Shown here: piece after piece, positions 55,755 to 64,000 of the stretch
Layout: each line of letters begins with the position of its first letter
Position numbering within the stretch: the stretch's first letter is position 1
Assembly (NCBI GenBank): GCA_003254905.1
Contig: QANU01099245.1
Coordinates: 62,001 to 126,000 of the forward strand
Origin: Nissolia schottii
Lineage: Eukaryota; Streptophyta; Magnoliopsida; Fabales; Fabaceae
Length of the DNA: 64,000 nucleotides
Direction of reading: 5' to 3'
The notes under the pieces: generated by a model
What the model was told of the DNA's origin: nothing
Seen by the model: the letters and a program-made list of their open reading frames with translations, nothing else
The model's database searches: none
Position numbers and translations under genes: made by a program

Positions 55755-58700
55755 AACCGCGCGATCACGATAACAGTGAGTTCTTGATGATTCCCACTGT
55801 TTCTGTCTGGTGTACTTGTAATGCAGAGCGGTGGGAAGGAAGTGCGTTTAAGTAAAGATCGAGCAGGAAGAAGGAAGCTTAGCGGTTAAGAATGTGCCTT
55901 GTATACTTCCGCTATTTATTTGCCGCACATTTTGAATAATAAAGATGTACTACTTACCATCAAAATTGTAGCAATCACTTTTCGAATCGCTTTTATAAAA
56001 GAAAAAGGAAAAAAATATATAATTTCTTTTATATTAATCCAAACATGCTGTAAATTAGACTAATGTACATTTCATTCTTCAAAATAAATAATATATTTTT
56101 GATATAAACTCACATTGTATTTTAAATAAAAGAAATTTGTTCCCATTTTTTTTTATGTAATTTTACAATTAGAGAATAATAATTTTATATAAAGGAAAAA
56201 AATAAAAAACCTAAAGAATAAATAAAAGGAGCAAAAGGACCTTTATCTTTTTATCGCATAAAAGTATAAGGCATCCACGTCGAACAACTCTTTATAGAGC
56301 ATTTTAATAATGCCTATTGCGAATTTGCCATAATTTTTTTTGGTTGCACCAAAAGGTGTTTCCCCTCAATAAGTAACCTCCTTTTGAGAGTTTCAAATTA
56401 TTATGGTGAGTATGTTCTTTTCATCAAAGTATTTTTTATACACATTATTAAGAATTGAACATCTAATTAAATGCTTAAAGAATTTATTTGTTTATCAATT
56501 ATGTTGTTGAACTTTGTTGGTGCATTTTTTTAATAAGCACTATCAAGTGACTAAGTTATTGGTCTAATTAGTGAGTTATTGGGTCATTTTTAAACTAAAT
56601 AAGGGAATTACTCCCGTATTCCATCAAATTCAAGGGTATTGGTATCGTATAATTATTTATGGCTAAGAATCAGTCACGTATCACATTAACTCTAAATACT
56701 TATTATTTTAAATCTAAAAGTAAATCATAACCATTGAAATATAAAGATGTATCGATACCCTTGTAAAAATGTGAGTATTGAAGGAAGAACCACAAAATAA
56801 ATATATTAAATTACAATAAAATACTATTAAGTTGTTGGACAAGCGGTAAGCAGCTTAGTCACTCATAAGAATGAAGACAGAAGTTTGATTCGGTAACATG
56901 TTTTTTGAAGATAAAGACAACGCACTCCCTAAAATTTAGGAACTAATATAATCTCTCATCTATTCTCATAAATTTTATAAAATTTCAAAAAAAAAATTAC
57001 TTTCCTCTCCCTGTCTTTTCTATTAGTTATTTAATGGATTTTTTTTGCTTAAATATTGATATCTTTTTATTTTATTAACATTTATTTGTATTAATAATAC
57101 ATGTAATTAAATCAATTTTAATTAAAAAATAATATACATCAACTTTCTATTTTTTCACAATAAAATTTATCGGGTACAATAAATAATTTTTTCTATTCAA
57201 ACACATTTTTGATAAGTGAGTTTTTATGTTTTTACTTGGAAATTTATATAAAAAATAATTTTTATATTCATATACATCCAAACAAATTCTGATTTTAAAA
57301 ATAAGTACTTTTACAATTTTATCTAAATGCAAAATGATTTTCTGCTTCTGCTTTTACTTTTGCTTATACTTCTGCGTCTAAAAAGAAGCATAGTGTCAAA
57401 TAATTTAAAAATCAATTATTATCATGTAAATCTATTTAGTCAAATTATTTCAGTACAAGGTATATTTAATAAGGTTAATATGTGTTTTTTCCATGCATCA
57501 AGCCTAATGGGCTGCTTGCATGGCGAGAAAAATTAAAATAAAATCATTCAAATAGTCAAGAGGCACATTTACCCTATTGAAATGAAGAATATGTGAAATT
57601 TATTGATTGAAAAATAAATTTATACATATATAATATATATGGTGATAAGTGAACTCAACTGAGTTAACTAAAGCTAACTAACTTCTAACTTTTTAATTAC
57701 GGTTCAACAAACTAACTGACAAGGAGTTAAACTAATCAACTAATTTACACTAACTACACATGGTTGAGATAAGTAAATTTAACTAACTGTAGTTATACTT
57801 CTAATATACCCCTTTGTAAAAATACTTGCTTTAAGTGGCAAAATATTTTTGCTTTGCTCAAATCATTAATATTTGGCTAAACCATATTATGTTATGAGTT
57901 TAACAAGCAGAAAATTGTTGAGAGAGCGAGAGTACAAAACCTGGTAAGAGCTACACTAAAAGGTAGGTTAAGTGAGAAACTCAACAACAACAATGTGCAA
58001 TATGTTGCTATATCATGGAAAAATAATGTATTGATCTCGTAGACTTTTGAGATCCAAAATTTTCAGACTGAGCAAAGGTTATGGCAAAATAATGTACAAT
58101 TACAAAGATCGAATAATATAAATAATTTAAAATTTTAACTAAGATTAATTATTGTTTAACGGTCTAAAATTTACCGAAATTATTAAAACAATCCATATCC
58201 ATGCAATATTTAAAAAACAAAGACTTCAGAAATCATTAAAACAATCCATATCCATACAATATTAAAAAAACAAAGGCTTCAGAAATTATTAAAACAATCC
58301 ATATCCATCCATACAACATTAAAAAAGAAGAAAAGAAAAAAACAAACAGTGAGCGAAGAGCGCAGATCAATGAGTTCATTGTGCAGAGCCCTAAGGGCTA
58401 GTGGCCAACTGAAGAGTAAGGTGGCTTATTGTAAAGACACCGAAAACGCAATTGCATTCTCTTTTGACGTGTTTCTATTCGCCGACTGATGTTTCCAAAT
58501 TTTGGTTTGCATATGCATGCCTTTGTTAGGATTTAGTTCACCATAGTCCTGCTTCACATAAAATGTTATATTTTTTTTATTTCTTTTTTTAATTTATTCA
58601 GGAGTTATTTGCCGTTGAGAGAGACGCAGCTAAGGGGGACCTGCTGGGTGGGCCATGGCCCCAAAGGTTTTGCTACTTTTACTATACATGCATAGTATAT

Positions 58701-59597
58701 TTGTCTCCCTCTTAATTAAAAACAGTGAACAATACTGTATAAATAATAATATAACTAGATTTTTTTACATAAGTCACGGTAGTAGTTCAATAAAATGATG
58801 TAGTATTTACTCACATTCCTCCCATGATCAACAATATAATGCTACATCTTTGTTATAATCACATTTTACAAATTTTTTGGTTGTTTAAAAATGAAAAATT
58901 ATCATATATATTTATATTTTATGTACTTAAATCTTTTCTCTATCTAAAAAAAATTTAAGGATAGGTAATAGATTCATATAAAAGACATAATTTATCATAT
59001 AGAGATATTTTGATTAGAGATTAGAGATGATTTTCATATAAATTATGTGATAATTTTGATTAAAAAGGATATTGAAAGAAATTATCACAAATATGATATG
59101 CAAACTTAATTTATTCTATAAAATATCGTAGTTTTGGCTTGGCTCCCCTATGATGAAATCCTGCCATCCTGGCTTCACCCCTAGGTGTTGACAACGATTC
59201 ATTTTCATTCAAGGCTTCAAGATCACATGCATACCTCTCCCAACAATCTTTTTTTCATGCACACCTTCAAGAATTGAACCTCTAATCAAATACTTAAGGA
59301 AATCAGTCATCTATCAATTTTATTAGACTTTGTTGGTTTTCCCATGAAATGTTATATTTGTATATAAGTTTTAAATATTCATTTCCATATCCGTGATCAT
59401 CAATGAATGAATAAGTGAAATAATAATTGGACATCTCACGAATATAAACTACCAACAACCACACTTATAAAGATGGGTGAGATTTACCATGTTCATTTTT
59501 TCTTTTTTCTAATATGGATTCCTAAACCATTGTGATTATGATTGTTGGTTGTCTACATTTATGAATTATTCAAATAGCATAACTCCATTAATAACAA
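55755..59597. other. PP2-B promoter and long AT-rich intergenic region
   Basis: No recognised gene. A small tandem repeat lies at 58177-58325: three units of about 52 bases containing ATTAAAACAATCCATATCCA. Open frames at 57147-57536 are AT-rich noise. No clear TATA box for PP2-B. Confidence 0.5.
58177..58325. repeat. Three-copy tandem repeat, about 52 bp
   Basis: Units start near 58179, 58232 and 58284 and contain TTAAAACAATCCATATCCAT, then CAATATT and AAAAAACAAAG. Non-coding. Confidence 0.85.
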
Positions 59598-60458
59598 GTT
59601 AATGCTCATTTTGGTCCTTGAAACTGTAACTTTGAATCACTTTAGTTTCTAAAATTCAAAAATTGACATTTTAATTAATCTAAAATATAATAAGTTATAG
59701 GTCAAATTAGTCCTTCGAAAATTGTTTTTTTTCACATATTCATTGATTTGTCATATTAAATGGGGTTATGATAATAACTTGGGTGCAGATGATCCTTGAT
59801 ACCCACTCTGCAGCTATGGGAAATTGAAGTAGGTTGATTCTCAAAATAAAAGGCTATAATGACCCAAAAATCGTTATCGGCACGCAAGAGACTAGTTCTC
59901 TTACGAAAGCGTCTTAGAAACGCTTTTAAAAAAAAGCATGCACATTAACTTTAATTAAAAACAAATAAAACTTTCATTTCTGAATAAACATAAATTTTTT
60001 TACAATAAACATAAATATACATGATAAAATACGCTTCTAGTCCAATATCTTGCATGTATATAATTGGAACACTCTAGACATGACTCGATTACAAGATAAA
60101 AAATAAGAATGACAATACCTATAGGTTAGCTTCACTTCAAGGTGAACTGCTGACTCTTGAATTATGATGTTGTTGCACTGACCATAAACTCCATGCACTG
60201 CTACTCTGCTTCGTAACCTATAATTAGACGGAAGGTTGAGGGATGGGAACTTTGGGAAGAGTCTCAGCGAATGGCCATCCACACGACGACATGGGACACT
60301 TCGAAAACATGACATGCATATGAAATATATAATATATAACAAGCATAAAACATTTCTATAATACTAAATAGTACGTAAAGCATTTTAAAACATAATTCAG
60401 TTGGGAGTTTTCTAGATAGATGTTCCGAGTATTGCAATTTTGCTTGTGATGCACTATT

Positions 60459-60614
60459 CTTGACGCACTACCCAAATATCTAGGCCATGATAGTCGGGGA
60501 TACACTACCTAAGACCATAGATTCTTGATAGTTAGTCTTAACGCATTACCTAAACATCTAGGCCACGATAGTTCGGTATACACTATCCGAGTCCATAGAT
60601 TCCTGATAGTTAGT
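60459..60614. repeat. 78-bp tandem duplication
   Basis: Two adjacent 78-base copies (60459-60536 and 60537-60614) start CTTGACGCACTACC or CTTAACGCATTACC and end TGATAGTTAGT. Non-coding. Confidence 0.85.
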
Positions 60615-61689
60615 CTTGATCTACATGATACATGACACCGAGCATCACAGGCTGTCATGTTCGGGCTTTACGATCTTACCCTAAATCTACATGAATCCTA
60701 TTATACTTTACGATCGCACATGGTATATCAAGGTCAACGTAGACTGTCATTGACTTACAGTTCTATCCTAGATATACTCCTATGAAAACAATTTAAATAC
60801 ATAACATAACATGATCATAATAACATAATCCTTTAACTGATATTAATAGCGTAACATGACTTAATATTATTAAATGTTTTATCTTGGAAAAATATAGGTA
60901 GACTAAGATCTCATGCTTAGGGAGGTTCTCAGGTACGAGAGGTGCGTCACAATGGACAACTTAAATACCAAGTCTTGTCCTAACTAGAACCTTTCCTTAA
61001 CAAAAATCTTCTCCCACCAGAATCTTTCCTTAACCATAATATTTTGTTAAAGGTTTCAAACAATTTTAAGCATGTAAATATTTATATCACTTAATACTAA
61101 TCATACACACGCAACATGACTTATTTAATGCAATAAAATAGGTGGTCTCATGTAGTTCTAAAATGTTTCATGACTTTCTAAAATAGTTTTGTAAATATCT
61201 ACTTCATAAATAAGAAGTTTCTGAATAAATAATTATAAGAAAATAACTAATTAAATAAAATAATTCTTAATAAGAATTAACTTCATAAATATATAAAATA
61301 AATATTAAGTTCTATCGCCTAAGATTTCATAAAACATGCATAAATAAAATAGTTCTTAAAATAAATAAATAAATAAATAACTTTAAAAATAAATACGTGG
61401 TCTAAAATAGACCATAAAAAAAGTTATTCACCTTAAAATGGCTAACCGCTAAGCAACACTAAGCTGGGTGCTCCTGACACCCTATGTGGAGGCACTGCTT
61501 CCCCACAAATGAAAAACGAGAGGGAGAAAAGAAATAAAAATAATTGGAGTGAAAAGTCTCACAAAAGTGGGACCTCTTAAGTTCTAGAGTGAATTAACAA
61601 GTTTAAACACTCATGGGAAGCTTCTATATTTAGGGGGAGGAGGAGACCTCCTTCTATTGCTACTATCGATATGAGACTCCAAAACACAA

Positions 61690-61757
61690 GTCTCGCGCGA
61701 GACACAATTCATCTAGCGCGAGATGAAGCTCTTGTGAACAGCATCTCGCGCGAGACG
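61690..61757. repeat. Three CG-rich palindromes
   Basis: TCTCGCGCGAGA at 61691-61702 and 61744-61755 is a perfect 12-bp palindrome; TCTAGCGCGAGA at 61712-61723 is a one-base variant. Centre-to-centre spacing is 21 and 32 bases. They stand out in an AT-rich region. Confidence 0.85.
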
Positions 61758-62734
61758 TGTTTCCTTTTTTTTTTGGAGGGGGTCATCACAAAGGCATACT
61801 TAATGGTGACACTGGATGCTCAATGATTCTTTATCCGATTTAGGTGTGCTTGTCTCAGAGTTTATTAAGTCTCCTAAGAGTGTCTATTTTCATGATCAAC
61901 TTAATCTTATTTTTGGAAAGATTATCTATTTTGTTTCTATTTTTGTTACGGGCTAGCTCCGTGGAGATTCGAAACAACATTTATGAACCTCTACAGAGCA
62001 CTAGTCCACGATCCAACAAGACTTCACCAGGTCCAAAAATGGGAGAACCACTGAGGACTCGGAAATGGGCCTTAAGGGGGCCCATCCCGAGTCACTATTT
62101 TGCCCTGATACGAAGGTACGCCTAGGATATAAATAGTCCTTCATGCCAGGTATGTTAACCAATCCTTTTTTATATAACCTAACCTATATTTTGTACAACC
62201 TTTGACTTGGGCATCGGAGTGCTTGCAGTTACTTCGCGCGACCATGCGGATTATACATCTAAGGAGATCCAACATCCATCTAGCATTAGAGGAGTCCCCT
62301 TGGATACAATTTTTATTATGTTTTTGGGTGCCCTTATTTAGTCTCAAGTTGGATACTCCTTCTCCTTCTCGAAAAATCAAAGGTTTGTCCCAATGAGTTT
62401 CTCTTAGAGAGGTTTTTAATGAGGTTCCACTTGTTTCTTGCTTAGCATTGTTAAGTCTTGGTGGGTGTGGGGATTTGTTGACGTATTTCTTTTTTCGGCT
62501 TGAGAGTTTCGATAATAAATAAAGTCACACTACTTATCTAAAAATTATGAGTTATAAATGAAGTTGTGGTAACACTTGAGATTTGTAGTCACAATGTTAC
62601 CATAACCACATTTTAGTCTCAATGGTGTGAGAGATGACCACGTTTAGTATGTGAGAGACTAAAAAATCAATTTTTGAATTTCAAAAATCAAATTGACTCA
62701 TGCTTGCAGTTTTAAGAGGCAAAACGAGCATTAA

Positions 62735-64000
62735 CTTAATTTATAACAGATAATTTTAATTATATTTTTTCATGAATATAGTGAATGTAATAAGATAATT
62801 AAACAAAGTTTTGCTAACATTTTTTATGCATTGAATGCTTAGAAATTTAAAATCTTTACTCTTTCATTAAAACATTTCTATTTATGACATCTCAACAAGT
62901 ATTTGAAGGAGAACACTTGTTAGATTTTTTTGTTAATAAACATATGCATTTTTCTAATTAAATTAATCACTTATATAATTAAAACTTCACAATTATATAT
63001 TCAAATAATTTGAACCACATTGTTAATATTATACATTTTACCTTCTCAAGTGAACCATCACTTTAAAAAGGAGCCAACTCTAGTCTGGTAATAGTATGGG
63101 AATATATGATTAATAAGTATAAATTTTAGTTACTTAAATTTTGGTTTGGAACAAAGAGGCCATTACATATATAATCACTTTTAGCTCATAAGTTGAGATT
63201 AAACCAAACCAAACCAACAGATCCATGACGGGGAAACCGTTCAACAGCCATACATATTTAAAATTAAACAGAAAATTCTGGTTGCATATTGTTTGTCATC
63301 CTTTGGACCTACTTGGATTTGTTGAAGAAAGAGAACGCGCTTGCAAGTTGCAACTACCACCCTTTATCTCCGCAACAAAAGTCACTGCGCTCAGATAAAA
63401 ACATTGCATCAAGTTCTGTTTCCCTTTTTTAGAGGAAATTAATGAAAAGCCCCCCAACTGAAATTCTTAATTTTAATATAAATAATCACATTTATTTATT
63501 TATGGAAAGAAAGGTGCAAAGTCAAAAATAATAACCGCTGGATGCCTTCCATGTTTGACCTGGAAGACAATAAATCTATTAATCACATAATCACGTTACA
63601 TGCAACTGATCCGAAACTAAAAACTGAAATTTTTTCCCAATTCCATGTTTGTCGGAATCTATGTAAATGGGACTCACACCTCGTAAATCATCATGTCCAC
63701 TCAAAAAAAAATTCCACCCTTTTTTCTCTCCTAGAGTTCCAAATTCATCAATTACCCAATCCATAGTTTTTACAAGCTTATGTCTTCATCTTCCTATCAC
63801 ATTTTCCTTTTGATTATTATTTCCCTGCCATTCTTATAGCCTCTGCTCCCCTCCTGCGGGGTTCCTTCAATCTCAGGATTGGGGGGAGGGACCTCCGTCC
63901 AGTAAATTTTTTGTCACAATTTCTTATTCTTTCTTTAATTAATTAACCAGTTTAGCAGCTCAGAGAGATTTTTTTTTTCTATTTTAATTAAAAAAAATTG
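62735..64000. other. Intergenic region at the window end
   Basis: AT-rich, with no recognised gene, RNA or element. Confidence 0.45.

Larger units (their letters stand above)
59598..62734. mobile_element. Large element bounded by the same TIR family as 11848-12374
   Basis: The left end, GTTAATGCTCATTTTGGTCC, and the reverse complement of the right end, GTTAATGCTCGTTTTGCCTC, start alike. Inward similarity (AAATTCAAAAATTGA; AATGGGGTTATGATAA versus AATGTGGTTATGGTAA) extends for about 170 bases. The interior of about 2.8 kb has no transposase I can recognise. It contains a 78-bp duplication and a set of CG-rich palindromes. Joining these two ends as one element is inference. Confidence 0.5.

Overview
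Plant nuclear DNA, almost certainly a legume (Fabaceae) and most like Glycine. The support is spliced genes with GT-AG introns, an AT-rich background, and protein sequences that closely follow Arabidopsis orthologues. It is also crowded with legume-type MITEs, MULEs and LTR-element debris. The species call is inference; no alignment could be run.

Layout. 1-1282(-): 5' part of KAE1/OSGEP, the KEOPS tRNA t6A catalytic subunit. 4343-7190(-): F-box/kelch gene HAWAIIAN SKIRT (HWS) with an intron-containing leader and a Met-Pro repeat uORF. 7.2-17.9 kb: repeat-rich, with hairpin clusters, a 170-bp tandem array, nested MITEs and a decayed gypsy end. 17930-18769(-): a C2-domain protein gene. 21295-22197(+): intact class III (GH18) chitinase. 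25052-27974(+): nine-exon FCF1 (SSU processome PIN protein), with site II and telo-box promoter motifs. 29095-29166(+): tRNA-Gly(TCC). 29908-33590(-): nine-exon ABIL1 (SCAR/WAVE complex). 37448-39019(+): DUF2358 chloroplast-type gene with a frameshift; ABIL1 and this gene are also neighbours in Arabidopsis (At2g46225/At2g46220, from memory). 40089-40995(-): class III chitinase pseudogene. 42943-44727(-): intact MUSTANG-type domesticated MULE transposase with a uORF. 54353-55754(-): three-exon F-box/PP2-B gene.

Mobile DNA is the most interesting layer. A 1,047-bp Pack-MULE-like element (35128-36174) has matching ends and a perfect 9-bp target duplication (TTATTTATC). It carries a GC-rich interior that includes a TPR fragment of the TTL family, and it sits between ABIL1 and the DUF2358 gene. 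A 5.5-kb MULE (47560-53076) has a perfect 9-bp target duplication (GTAAAAAAC), a stop-riddled MuDR-like transposase, repeated 31-32 bp hairpins near both ends, and a telomere-like tract where the transposase C-terminus should be. It lies only 3 kb from the intact domesticated transposase. Other elements are a long-TIR element holding a LINE fragment, a tandem MITE pair, and two elements sharing one TIR family (11.85-12.37 kb and 59.6-62.7 kb).

The host genes are housekeeping or regulatory and do not form one pathway. They concern translation and ribosome biogenesis (KAE1, FCF1, tRNA-Gly), ubiquitin ligase adaptors (HWS, PP2-B), actin nucleation (ABIL1) and defence (chitinases).
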